From Anisodus tanguticus (Eukaryota > Streptophyta > Magnoliopsida > Solanales > Solanaceae): a DNA stretch of 64,000 bases. The DNA is taken from contig CM067546.1 in assembly GCA_034509755.1 (NCBI GenBank), positions 27,643,876 to 27,707,875 on the forward strand, in the 5' to 3' direction. Positions 11,786 through 23,449 of the stretch are shown here, piece after piece. The notes under the pieces are model-generated. The model ran no database searches, was not told the DNA's origin, and worked only from the letters and a program-made list of their open reading frames with translations. The translations under genes and the position numbers were made by a program. Position 1 is the first letter of the stretch, and each line of letters opens with the position of its first letter.

Positions 11786-14490
11786 TCACGAATAATCAGT
11801 CACAGGCCCAGTACCAGACACAATGGGCCAGCCCACGTCCTTGGCAACTGTTCGGGCACTAGGCCCCGTCGACCAGCCCCTCTCACAAGACAGGCCCAGC
11901 AGCAATAGTGGGCACTGCAGAGGCCCATTATACAGTGGCCCAACCATAGTAAGCACTATCGACCAACCCCTTTCCAAGCCAGGCCCAGCAGCAATAGTGG
12001 GCAGTGCCGAGGACCACTACACAGCGGCCCAGCACCACCGAGCCCCTGTCCAGCCATCAGGCGCACTACATAGTGACCCAACAACAACCGTCTAGCATCA
12101 ACCCAACGAATTTTGGCCATGCTTTCGGTTCTTTAAAAATTATGCAGCCCGTTGATGCGTGGCATATGGATACGAGTGTCACGTCTCACCTCACCAACAA
12201 TTCTGGTAATCTTTCTCAACTACACAATTTAAATACTCTTCAATCTATTACGGTCGGAAATGGTCATCGCATTCCAATTCAAGGGTTTGGACAAACACTA
12301 ACTCCACTACCGCATCCCCCCTTCTCCCTTAAAAACATCCTATATGGCCCTAACATTATCAAGAACCTAATATTTGTCAGAAAATTTGCCACCGATAATT
12401 TCATATCCATTGATTTTGACCCGTTTGGTTTTTCTGTAAAGGACCTACGTACGGGGAGACTTCTTACCAGATGCAATAGTGTGGGGGACCTTTATCATTT
12501 CCTATCTACGTCCACTGCCAGTGTTGATCCTCCCACATCTCTAGCTGCCATCTCATCCTCAACGTGGCATAGTAGATTTATGCTATGACGTGTCCACATG
12601 CAAAATCATAGTCTCACGTCATGTCAAATTTGAGGAAAATGTCTTTCTCTTTCCCAACATCCATCAATTCCGACCCACTCTAGCCCAAAACTCACTACAA
12701 AATTTGCACCCTCAGGCCGTACCGCCACCTGTCCCATCTACCGTACCCCACTGCTAGTCGTTGCCTGATGATACACCCGCCACACTGCCCAGTCCCTGCC
12801 CACCACACTGCCCCACCCCACTGCCCGTCACACTGCCCAACCTTCTGCCCTACCTGTGACTGTCCCACACACCGCATGGAAACCCATGCATAACACGGGA
12901 TTTTCAAACGAAAAGTTAACTTTAACATATCCACTCAAACCATCTTACCCGTTCCCAAAACTCCAAAATTAGCCAAACTTGACCCGAAGTGGAATGCGGC
13001 TATGCGTGAGGAGTTTAATGCGTTAACCAATCAGCGCACTTGGGATCTTATTCTGAAATCAAAATGGATGAATGTGATTCATTGTATGTGGCTCTATCGT
13101 CACAAATTCTAAGATAGTGGAGAGCTTGAACGCCATAAGGCAAGACTTGTAGTTAATGGTACTGGTCAGCAGGAGGGAGTTGATTGTGGTGAGACTTTTA
13201 GTCCGGTGGTCAAACCAGCCACCATTCGCACAGTGTTGAGCATAGCTATGGGGAAAATTAGCCTATACACCAGCTTAATGTAAAAAATACTTTCTTACAT
13301 GGGGATTTGAAAGAAACCGTTTATATGCATCAATCGCCTACCTTTGTACATCCGGAGGTTCCTCATTATGTATGTCATCTTCGTAAGTCACTATATGGTT
13401 TGAAACAAGCCCCTAGGGCTTGGTATGAGAGGTTTGCTACATACATCATACAGATATGGTTCGTGTGTAGCAAGAGTGATCATTCCCTGTTTATTTTTTA
13501 TCGCGGTACTGACACGACTTATCTTCTTTTATATGTGGATGATATTGTTCTGACAGCTTCTTCTAATATACTGAAACACGAGATCATTGCCCTGCTCAAG
13601 TCCGAATTTGCTATGACAAATTTGGGTAAGTTGAGTTATTTTTTGGAGATATCGGTGATCAGATCCGCATATGCCATCTTCTTATGTCAGCATAAGTATG
13701 TAGAGTAGATTGTCTACAGGGCTAAAATGGAAAACTGCAAAATCATGCCTACTTCTGTCTACTCAAAGTCTAAACTCAGTGGGGATGACGGGGATTCGAT
13801 CAGCAATCCCTCTCTTTATAGGAGTCTCGTATGTGCTCTTCAGTATCTTACCTTCACTCGGCCGAATATTGCATATGTTGTTCAGCAGGTGTGCTTGTTC
13901 ATGCACGCTCCTAGGGAGCCTCACTTTACAACTCTTAAGTGTATCATTCAGTACATTAAGGGCACTTTTGACTATGGACTACATTTATATCCCTCCGCAC
14001 CTACTAGGTTGCTCTCCTATACAGACGCAGATTGGGTAGGTTGTACGGACACCCGTCGCTCTACGTCTGGCTATTGCATATTTTTAGGGGATAATATTAT
14101 ATCGTGGTCTGTCAAACAGCAAGCACACTTTCCCATTCGAGTGCAGAAGCAGAATATCAAGGCGTTGAGAATGTTGTTGTCGAGCTATGTTTGCTCCGAA
14201 ATATCCTACATGAGCTTCATTGTCCTTACGTAAGGCATCTTTGGTTTACTGTGATAACATATCTACTGTCTACTTGTCTCATAACCCGATTCAGCATCAG
14301 TGAACCAAGAATATTGAGATGGATATTCACGTTGTTCGTGAGAAGATTGCAATGGGTCATATTAGGGTGTTGCATGTTCCTTCTTCGTATCAGTACGCAT
14401 ATATCTTCACAAAGGGGCTTCCTCGGCAATTGTTCCTTGACTTCAGATCTAGTCTCAGCGTCCGGCCTCCTTCCGCTCCGACTGAGGGGG
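11786..14490 (+). mobile_element. Ty1/copia gag-pol remnant, integrase deleted
   Basis: 11823-12110 is the Pro/Gln/Ala-rich gag tail, with an internal imperfect duplication of about 110 bp (11865-12050). 12160-12580 encodes the protease region (WHMDTSVTSH, so the DTG core has become DTS) and the start of the pre-integrase domain. At about 12585 the frame jumps to the post-integrase region (SRHVKFEENVF), so essentially all of integrase is missing. The reverse transcriptase follows at about 12960-13720 with YVDD at 13532-13543, then RNase H at 13727-14490 (SYTDADWVGC). Stops and frameshifts occur throughout, so it is not autonomous. It is of the same general copia type as the elements at 29942 and 53104 but clearly diverged from them. 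Confidence 0.88.
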
Positions 14491-14646
14491 TGTGATAGTG
14501 AATATATTCCATATATTCTGTAATTAATATTTTAGTGTAATTAATGTAAAATAGAGATCTTAATTCCATTAGTACTACAATTGTACACTATATATATATG
14601 GCATTAATAAGAGAACTCCAATCAATGAGATTTACACTATTTTACA
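14491..14646 (+). repeat. short LTR at the 3' end of the copia remnant
   Basis: Follows a purine tract (actgaggggg) directly after RNase H, starts TGTGATAGTG and ends ATTTTACA, about 155 bp. It would be the copia 3' LTR. No matching 5' LTR is seen upstream. It is followed immediately by a TRIM primer-binding site rather than by unrelated flank. Confidence 0.75.
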
Positions 14647-14867
14647 TGGTGTTAGAGTCAGGCCCATTCCAATTCTTTGTTCACCGATGTTGAGGCCCCA
14701 AATTATATTGTCCACGCTCTAGTTAACGAGGTCTGAGCGTGCGGGGGGGTGTTAAGAGTCCCACATCGGAAATGGAATGGGAACATAGACTCCTTATATA
14801 GACTTGGACAATCCTCACCCGACAAGCTAGCTTTTGGGTTGAGTTAGGCCCAAGATCCATTCTTTAC
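14647..14867 (+). mobile_element. TRIM: PBS, internal region and 3' LTR without its own 5' LTR
   Basis: tggtgttagagtcagg (a decayed initiator-Met-type PBS), then an internal stretch with gttcaccgatgttg and a gcggggggg purine tract. The LTR follows from 14750 (TGTTAAGAGTCCCACATCGG) to about 14867 (TTCTTTAC). The same order and near-identical sequence occur in the complete TRIM at 38589-38912. The expected TRIM 5' LTR is missing and a copia LTR occupies its place. Confidence 0.85.
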
Positions 14868-16368
14868 CGTAGTGGAGATATATAGTTAATTATTGAGTTG
14901 CCTCCTTTGCGAATCGACATGTTATTTCAACTGTACTTATCATATTGATTCAAGTTGGAAAGTTGTCCCATTTCATTATTCGATCGGTTAACATCATTCA
15001 CATAATTTGTTTTCTCATATAATATCATCATTGTTTTTGTAGACAACTTCTAGAAAAGAAATATCTTAAAAAGAGTTCCATTCTCTTTCAATCTTGAGCT
15101 TGGCTAGAGAAAAAAAAATCTACTAAATATTCTTGAACAAGGCGATTCTTTACGCACCATGTTCTTTCGAACCTTGTAGTTGTCCTGAAAAACTATTAGG
15201 TAACTCGTAAAATTAAAGTGTGTAAATAATTTTTTTGAAGAATTACGCAACTTATATTTTTACCAAATTTTATTTCCCGCAATTCGTTACTTCTTGTAAG
15301 TTTGTACGCCTAATATGTGGATGCAACATAAGAGCTCTACCAATAAGTTTACCAACTTTTTTCCTATTGAATTTTATTCTTGGACAACAAAGTTGTGAAT
15401 TCTATTTTTGTTCAATTAAGCACGCGTAGCCTTCACTTAAATAAAATGTGGATTGCTAAAACTAACAGAAGTTAAATATTTAAGAAAACTCTTTTGCAAG
15501 AGAAAATCAGAACAAAGAAAGTAAAATAAGATTAGCAAAAGGCGAATATTTCTGTTTGAGACAACTCAAGAAGAAAATCAGATACTCGTAATATAAATAA
15601 GAGAAGCATGAATATATATAACTGCATAAGCGTAGAAAAGAAATCCTCATACTTATTTTATTGTCTTTTTCCTGGGTCATTTGCACTTTTATTTCTATTT
15701 TGTACTAGTCTTTAATTTCTGTCCCTCACTGCAAACTTCTTGCCGGGCATAAGTTTATATTTCCGCATCATAATATTCTCCAAGTTATTGCCCGCTCCTT
15801 TAAAGAATTTATTCCCTCTAGGCATAAATTCGATTTTGAAGGGCAAAAAGTAAAGACCGGCCCATTCGAAGGGAAAACTGTACAATTTCTTCCCTTTTCC
15901 TCACGCACAAGCCCAATACTTTTCTTGTTAGAATCCAAGTAAGAATAGTAGCCCAATAGAAAATCCTTTGGCCCAAAAAATGTCACATTTGATTGACCCA
16001 ATTAGGAACAAAAAGCGCATATTATGAAGTAAAAAAAAATTAGGAACAAAAAGCTTCACAATTTTCATGTTCCTTAAGAACAAGAATATTCTGAACGATT
16101 ACTTTTGATTTTCTTGTTAACATGAAACTCGTCATTAGGACTTTATTAATACTAATAATGAACTTAAATTTGCTTATCACGACCAGCAACTTCTAAGTAA
16201 TTGTCAGGTTAGGTTACAAAAAAAACACTACTTATAGTTCTCCAATTTTTGGTATCTTCAGCTCTAGGCAGCCAAATTAACACAGTAGGAACTACTTTAT
16301 GTTTGGAGTTGTTACGACCCTTCCTCTTTCCGCCCGCCTTCTTAATTTGATACGAGGATTGTCAATTA
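14868..16368. other. intergenic, no gene seen
   Basis: AT-rich sequence with only short, unconvincing ORFs (15235-15429 and 15768-16001). No domain or element end is recognisable. Confidence 0.6.
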
Positions 16369-16614
16369 CTCCCTCTTTTTCATTTTATATGATATTTTAT
16401 TTTTATGTCATACTATCTCTTTATAAGTTCTTTATAGACATGATATATTTTTATATTAAAGTATTCCACTTCAAATTATTTGTTTTACGCTTAATCAATT
16501 TTTATCATATTATACAGATATTATAATATATTTAAAATTATAAATTAAAAAAATAATCTTTTTAAAAGTTTCGTACCAATTTAAATTTTTTCATATAAAT
16601 TAAAATCGAGGAAG
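16369..16614. mobile_element. Stowaway-like MITE
   Basis: The left end ctccctctttttcattttat, preceded by TA, pairs with the right end ataaattaaaatcgaggaag as an imperfect terminal inverted repeat. The interior is AT-rich without coding sequence. CTCCCTC termini with TA target duplication are typical of Stowaway (Tc1/mariner-derived) elements. The right boundary is soft by a base or two. Confidence 0.6.
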
Positions 16615-16629
16615 ATATGCTAAGTAAGC

Positions 16630-16800
16630 ATTTGGCCATGCAATATGAAATCATGATTTCATATTTTGATTTCAAATCAGTGTTTGTTTACGAAATTTGC
16701 ACAAACATTCAACTTCATATCATGATTTCAAATCCCAAATTCTCCAAAAAGGCATTATTTTGGATTCCAAATCATGATTTCAAATTCTTTTAAATATAAA
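16630..16800. repeat. palindrome-rich MITE-like repeat
   Basis: Starts tttggccatgcaatatg and contains several copies of the self-complementary gaaatcatgatttc or its half (16653, 16719, 16765). Termini of the tttggccatg type are familiar from hAT-derived MITEs in dicots, but no clean TIR pair or TSD is visible. Confidence 0.4.
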
Positions 16801-17133
16801 ACTTGACCCATAAGTGTATATTTTGAAGAAAAAAAATCATAAGTTGGTAGATATATTGACCAACAATTTTTACCAACTATTTATATCAAATATAAAAAAA
16901 GATCTGCAAGTTGGTAGTATATTTATAACAAAATTTACTGTTATCAACTTAATTTACTTCTACAACTCATGTTCAATTTTTTTTTATTGAACTAAAGTTC
17001 GATCAATAGAGGTTGTATTTTTTAGAAAGGTCTTCTAGTAACATATTAACTTTGTTACGGAGTATAAACTATGATTTGCTTGGAGAAGTTTGATAATTTT
17101 CATAACTTGTGAGAATTTTATGATAAAAAATAT

Positions 17134-19055
17134 TGTTAAATATCCATAGGATATACACGATATACACGTGTATATCCTATGTATATTGGGCCTCGATTTT
17201 GTATATTTGACCGTGTATATAGTTTAGATTTTAGGTAATATTTTAGTCTCCTGGTTTAGGTAATGTTGTGGTGTAATTAGTATTGTACACTTACCATAAT
17301 ATTTGTATTACCATAATTGTATAGTTAGTGTCCAAGAAGAATAAGGTTTTAGGAGTAGAATAGGAATAGAATTCTCCTATTAGGAAAATATGTAAATTGT
17401 ATATATACTCCTTCAATTAATGAAAATAATCAAGGGATTATTTCTTTCATGGTATCAGAAGTCGAGTTCTTAAAATCCTCTCCAAATTCCTTGCAAATTC
17501 GTCCGTCCTAAGCCTCGAAAACTGAGCCCTTCTTCTCGGGTTTTGTGCCTACGGTTCATCATTTCTCTCATTTTTTTATTCCAAATCCCTCAATCACATA
17601 TTGTTCTATCAGTATGTCTACATCAAGGAACACGTTTCATCCTGCCCTTACAGTTTCTAACATAGAATAACATCATTCTTGTTCTTAAAATAGAAAATAA
17701 AACGTCCAATATGCGACGTGGGCCGAACTGTCCAAAATTCACGCACGCTCGCATCAAGTCATCCATCACATAATTCCCGCGGCTCCTGAGGATACGGAGG
17801 TGCCACAACGCGAGAATGATCCTAAGTTGTGGACGACTCTTGATGCCACCGTCCTTCAGTGGATATACTCCACGATTTCTACCGACCTTTTGCAAACAAT
17901 TATTGAGCCTGACGCCACGGCGCAAGCAACTTGGGATAGACTACGTGATATATTCCAAGATAATCAAAATTCTAGAAATGTTACTCTTGAGCAGGAATTC
18001 TCCCACGTCAACATGGAAGATTTCCATAACGTTTCGGCTTATTGCAAAAGATTGAAGGAATTGGTAGACCAACTCCGCAACGTTGGCGCGCCGGTTTCGA
18101 ATGATCGTTTGGTCCTCAAATGGTTTCGGGCCTCTCCGAGGCCTATAGTGGTGTTGACACGCTTCTTCGTCAAAGCAATCCTCTTTCGCAATTTTATCAT
18201 GCTCGTTCTATGCTTACACTCGAAGAAGCATGCATGGCAAAAAAGGCGGCTACCGGTGCTAGTCCCGTATTCATGATGACCGAGTCCACTTTTCATCCTA
18301 CCGGTTCCAACAACTCGGGTCAAAACCGCAACAATGATGGCGGCAAAAAGGGAGAAAATAAAAAAAATAATGGCAAGAATCGCGACGGCAACAATGGCGG
18401 CAGCCGGAACAGTAGTGGTGGCGGTGGTGGCCCTCGGGGCGGTCAGCAGCAGCAGCAGTTTTGGGCCCCCCAGTGGGCCCCTATGCAGTGGCAGTGGGCC
18501 CCACAGTTTGGGCCAAACAGTAGCAGCCCAGCGTTTCATCCTCAATGGCAGTGGGTTGGCCAGCCTCAGTCACGGCCCAACATGCAATGGCCCAATTCAA
18601 GTCATCCTTCTGGGCTGAGGCAGCAAGTAGAGGTGCTTGGGCCTCAGCCCCCGCAGGCCCATCACGCAGTGGCTCCCACTTCTACCGACATGAAGCCGCA
18701 ATGCACACGCTTGGATTAACTCCCCCGGACCCCAATTGGTACATGGACACCGGAGCCATTACCCATATAACATCCGACCAAGGTACTCTCTCGTCTCATT
18801 CCAATTTGAGCGACCCCCGGGGTATAATTGTTGGTAATGGTAATTCTATTCCGATTCGAGGTTATGATTATAAAGTTTTGCCCCCACCCCTTCCACCACT
18901 TATCTTGAAAAATACCCTACATGCCTCCAAATTGATTAAAAACTTAGTGTATGTCCGTAAATTCACCACTGACAATTCTGTGTCTATTGAATTTGATCCG
19001 TTTGGTTTCTCTGTAGGAGTCCTCTCATGAGGTGTGATAGTAGGAGAGATATTTA
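17134..19055 (+). mobile_element. truncated Ty1/copia element: 5' LTR, PBS, gag, start of protease
   Basis: The 5' LTR is 17134-17449 (TGTTAAATATCC...TTTCA). It is followed by PBS tggtatcagaag. The gag starts at about 17614 (MSTSRNTFHPAL) and runs with stops and frameshifts: 17800-18110 and 18120-18719 cover the gag core ([14 protein letters not shown]) and its Gly/Asn/Gln-rich tail. The protease core NWYMDTGAITH is at about 18737. Similarity to the complete elements at 29942 and 53104 ends near 19055, inside the region after protease; everything 3' is missing. A small deletion near 19015 also breaks the frame. Confidence 0.88.
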
Positions 19056-19074
19056 TCCTATCACGCCATGTTCC

Positions 19075-19667
19075 GGTCTATTAAGTGCGCTAATTAAAAT
19101 AAAGAAATAATAATAATTTAATGAATGTACCAAATGCCAACGTAACGTCGATGTGTAATCGAGAGGTTGAAAATTGAAACTTTGCTCGATGGATGATCTT
19201 CAAGCTAGTTGCCAAATTCACTCCCAAATGAATAAATAAAATTGAATATTTAGTAGACAATGTAGACTTGTAGAGATAGAGATTGAGAGATTAGATTCGA
19301 GAGATTGTAGGAAGATTTGTGAGAAAGATGAAGAGAAAATGAGGTATTTATAGTTGAGAAATTGGGTTAAAGTGTAAATATAATAACTTAGGGGTTAAAA
19401 ATAAATATTAAGGGGGTAGGGGGTGGGGAGGGGGGAGGCCAAAAATGGCAGTTGCACAACGGCCAAAATATAAAATGGTCGTTGATGCAACGATATTTTG
19501 TGCAAAGGAGAGGGGTCGGGATGGACCGGGTCGGGGCTAGCGGTACTGGGTCCCGTCCCAGTTCGAGTCCCGATACCGAATTATTATTTTTTTAATAATA
19601 GCGGGAACGGGGCTGGACCGGGTCGACCCGACCCGACCCGACCCGTTGGCCACCCTTACCTGAAGCA
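19075..19667. mobile_element. hAT-like (Ac-type) terminal fragment
   Basis: Non-coding block. Its right part has accgggtcgacccgacccga repeats followed by gttggccaccctta. Its middle has a gagattgagagattagattc purine-rich stretch and the phrase gaggtatttatagttgagaa. This combination matches subterminal regions of Ac-type hAT elements as I know them from Solanaceae. No transposase and no 8-bp TSD are visible, so it is a relic or a deletion derivative. 19405-19440 is a G-rich run with quadruplex potential. Confidence 0.45.
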
Positions 19668-20465
19668 ACGTCTGAAACAACAATAGAGACCACAATGGCC
19701 ATAGATGAGGAGTCACGTGCTGAATTGTTAGACCAAGTTCATAGGGACCCCTCATCAAGAATTAAGAAGAATCATTCAACGGTCCAAGTGATAGGGGGAG
19801 TTTTTGAAGGAATTAGAACAAGAGGCAAAGAACCACTTAACTATAAAGAAATGGTAAGGTATGAGTGTATGTCAACCATATACCAAGAGGTTAGTCTTTC
19901 TTGTTTTATATCTACATTAAATGTCGTAAAACGTATTATTCGATATGTTGCTGGCACATGTGAGTTGGGAATCTGGTATTCCAAAGACACTAATCCTAAC
20001 TTAATAGAATTTAGTGACTCGGATTGGGCTGGAGATGTGGATGATAGAAAAAGTACAAGTTGAGGATATTTTTATCTTGGCAATAACCTTGTTTCATGGT
20101 ATAGTCGTAAACAAAACTGTGTCTCACTTTCAAGTACTGAATCTGAATATGTAGCAGCTGGAAGTTGTTGCTCTCAATTAATATGCCTACAACACATGTT
20201 AGACAACTATGAATTTACTAGTAACATTTTGATTTTGTACTGTGATAATTTGAATGCTATAAATATTTTCAAAAATCCAGTTCAGCACTCACGTACAAAA
20301 CATATTGATATTAAACATCACTTTTTAATAGATTTATTTGAAAAACAGCTAGTTCAAATTGAACATGTTGACACTCTTCATCAACTAACTGATATTTTTA
20401 CAAAAGCTTTGGACCATGAGAGATTTTCTAGTTTAAAGAAATCTCTTAGTCTTTGTAATCTATAA
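19668..20465 (+). pseudogene. SIRE-type copia pol remnant: RT edge fused to RNase H
   Basis: 19695-19890 resembles the linker before reverse transcriptase (HRDPSS...GVFEGIRTRGKE). It jumps straight into the end of RT and into RNase H (VVKRIIRYVAGTCELGIWYS, SDSDWAGD), so nearly all of RT including YVDD is deleted. A stop at 20062 (KSTS*GY, a Gly codon changed to TGA) breaks RNase H. The rest (SLSSTESEYVAAG, LYCDNLNAI, SRTKHIDIKHHFL) is well preserved to 20465. The envelope-like region 3' of pol supports a SIRE/Maximus-lineage assignment. Confidence 0.85.
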
Positions 20466-21340
20466 AAAGGCATTTTTGGTGAATGTTGGCTGAAATGTTG
20501 TCTAACATTTCGGGTGACATTTACCTATGTTTTATCTCTAGCTGATTATTGTTGTTGTATGGTGCAAAACTTTTGGTCGCACAAGCATGATCCTTCAATA
20601 AGAATATGTTATCAAAGAGATACCGTTCTCTGTGATGATATATATATATATATATATATATCATAAAAAGGGAGTATCAAAATAAGGCAAAGTCTTTACA
20701 AATATTTGGCAACTGTGAACAATGGGCAAAGCCCATGAAAAGATACCGTTCCTATTCTATAGGAGTATCGAGTGCTTCAAAAGAGATTTGAGAATACCAT
20801 AAAAATATTCTTATTTTTTACACGAAAAATTCTTTTATATATGTTATGTGATTAAACCAAGGACACGATGAGAAAATGTTACATTGGTCTAGTGGCAAGC
20901 TCATAAAGTGCATATAAACGTGTCTTGGTTTGTTGCCAAATCTAAAAGTTCTTGTGGGATCAAAATACTTGTGTCGTCCAAAATGTTGTTAGCATTGCTG
21001 TTGACATTTTCAGAATGTGATATGTGTTGGGATGTTGTTCTTATCTGATTTTTGAAATATCAAATTTTACTCCCTATTATATGCCTTGCTTAATGGAATT
21101 TCAGAATTTAAAATGATAAGATTAAATTTTATTCCTACCGTGATGTTTATTTTTTATCCCAATATTTTAGGTGTAAGTTATTATGTAAAATTGAAACACC
21201 TAAAAATAAGGTTTTTATTGCTAAGAAAAGTTTGCTATTTATATAAATATTCCTCTCATTTGCTATTATTTTATCATTTCCCATTTTCCCATAAAAAGGG
21301 AAGAAAAATCACATCGGGTATACATCTACCTACCTAACCG
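20466..21340 (+). other. spacer between pol and the envelope-like ORF of the SIRE element
   Basis: Non-coding sequence with short frames only. SIRE-type elements commonly have such a gap before their third ORF. Confidence 0.5.
20637..20661. repeat. (TA)n microsatellite
   Basis: Uninterrupted tatata run of about 24 bp in the spacer between pol and the third ORF. Confidence 0.9.
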
Positions 21341-23098
21341 ATGGAATCACCAAACCAAACTCCAATCTCTATCAAAAACCCTAACTTCTCAAAATCCTCT
21401 CCAAATTTTCACCAATGGAAATATCACCAATGTCAGAACAAATGTCATCCAACATCCACTCCAACACCCCAATGAGCACAAACCCTCCAATGAATACGGA
21501 GGCTTCCGAGCACAATGATCCCCATCAAACAGAACAACCATCCTCTTCCTACAATCTCCCAGAAAACCCATGTACAATAATAGTGTTTAAAAGTTTTGAT
21601 AAACCTTTACATATTAGCTATCCTGGAGATGACAATAACCCTATAGATGTTGATGAAACTGTTGATTTTTCATCTTTGGATAAAAGGCCAAGGTCATCTA
21701 CTTTCCATACTCGTCGATCGAGTAGAGTTTTTGAGAAAACATTCCAAGAAGGACCGAGTAACAAAAGGTCTAGTTATGAAACATATATACCCTCTTACTC
21801 GAGCAGTGCAAGTGAAGATATAGACTATGTGCTTTCAACATAGGAGAGTGAAGAAGAACCGTCTGCTTCAATGCAGCCAAATGTGCCTCAAGAAAGGAAA
21901 ATCTCATACGACACTCCTTTAAAACAATTCTTTCCAAAGGGAGTTCCTAGACCTGCAAAGTCGAGTGCTGCTCCAAATGTTGCCACTGATGCCACAACAT
22001 CTCAGGCTACATTTCAGCCAACATCTGCAGAGACACATACAACAACATCCTCTAGCAGGACTGAATCCACCGATTCAGACTTCGAGGTATCTGCTTACTC
22101 AGATATATTCTATTATAAAACTAACTATGATATGTGGGACTGTTACAAGAATAGAGTAATCAGGCCTGAGAAAGTAATTCATATTGCCTCTTGTACTAAT
22201 ATGGACTGGTAGAATTCTTAAAGGACAGACAGCTCCTAGGATCTGTCACTGAAAAAGAACCATATGTAGATAATGTAGTAAAGTTGTTTTACGCTAATCT
22301 GAGCCCTATTATAGAGAAGACCTCCTCAAAGAAATTTGGGAACGTATATCTCTACAACAAGGTCGATTTGTTTACGCCTTCTATTATAAATCAATGTATG
22401 AGACTAGATGATGGAGATAATGTTAGAGAAACAGAACAGGTCATAGACAATAGGGATGAAATGATTGAATATCTCACTGGAGGTATGATGAAGAAGTGGA
22501 TCCCTAGATGTCCAGCCTCCAAACTAACAGCCCTATTTTCCACCCTCCACAAAATTGTTATTCACAATTGGCTTCCTTCAATGAATGAGTCAATTGTGAC
22601 ATCTAAACAAGCCACCTTGTTGTATAAAGTTGGGAAAGGTTTGAAAGTTGATTTGAGAAAAATGATATTTCATCAAATTGCCAACTTGGCTGAGAAAGAA
22701 TCAACTCCAATCCTTCCCTTTCCCTCTTTGATTTACAAAGTATTAACGACCAAGTCTTTGAGCCTAAGAGAGAAGACACTTTAGGGCAAGCTCCTGAGCT
22801 TTACACTGTAAACAAAGCAATTTTGAAGAGCAAGGACATAGTCATCGACTTGCCCTGGAAGAAGGAAGCTAAAAGTGAAAATATTGCCAGAAATATCACC
22901 AATATTCTGGGCAACACTGGTCCAGGACAATCTACACTGTCTACAGAATGCCTTGTGGATCAAATTGGAAAAATCAACCAACAGATTTCTGAGGTTGATG
23001 CTGCAATAAATGCCCTGATACAAGCTAGAGACCATTTCATGATGCTACTTTCTTCACAAAAAGGGGGAGATGATGCTGATGCAGGGGGAGGAAGCTAA
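21341..23098 (+). pseudogene. envelope-like / 'putative plant transposon protein' ORF of the SIRE element, broken
   Basis: The likely start is ATG 21341 (MESPNQTPISI), with a frame change before 21415. 21415-22212 is one Ser/Thr/Pro-rich frame interrupted by TAG at 21841. A +1 change near 22215 leads to 22284-22784, the conserved core (VKLFYANLSPI, DLFTPSIINQCMRLDDGDN, MMKKWIPRC). This core resembles the domain found in third ORFs of SIRE/Maximus elements. A further shift near 22765 leads to 22823-23098, which holds a coiled-coil-like tail (LVDQIGKINQQISEVDAAIN) ending in acidic and Gly residues. The function of these ORFs is unproven and this copy cannot make a full protein. Confidence 0.75.
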
Positions 23099-23449
23099 AG
23101 TTGTTATGCAAGAGTAAAAAGTTGTTGTTGTTGTATAATGAGCAAGGAGGGAGTTGTTGTTATTGTCGATGTTGTATGAGGATTTTTAGCGTATTGATAT
23201 TGATATTTGTTGACAATGATATATTTCTATTTGTGTTTTGTATATATTGGATGATATATGTGCTCATATTTTTTTCTTTTCTAATCCTATGAATATGTAT
23301 ACACATGTTTGCTTGTATGCCATCATAGGTTAAGGGGGAACATGACCTTGAAATTGTTGATCACAGATGTCGAACAACATTTGTGACACATCCTAAGTCA
23401 ACTTTAAATTTTAAATATGTTTTGTGAAAAAATGCAAAAATGGGGAGAT

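Noticed and set aside
18039..18545. 168-codon minus-strand ORF
   Set aside because: Antisense shadow of the copia gag tail at 17800-18719.
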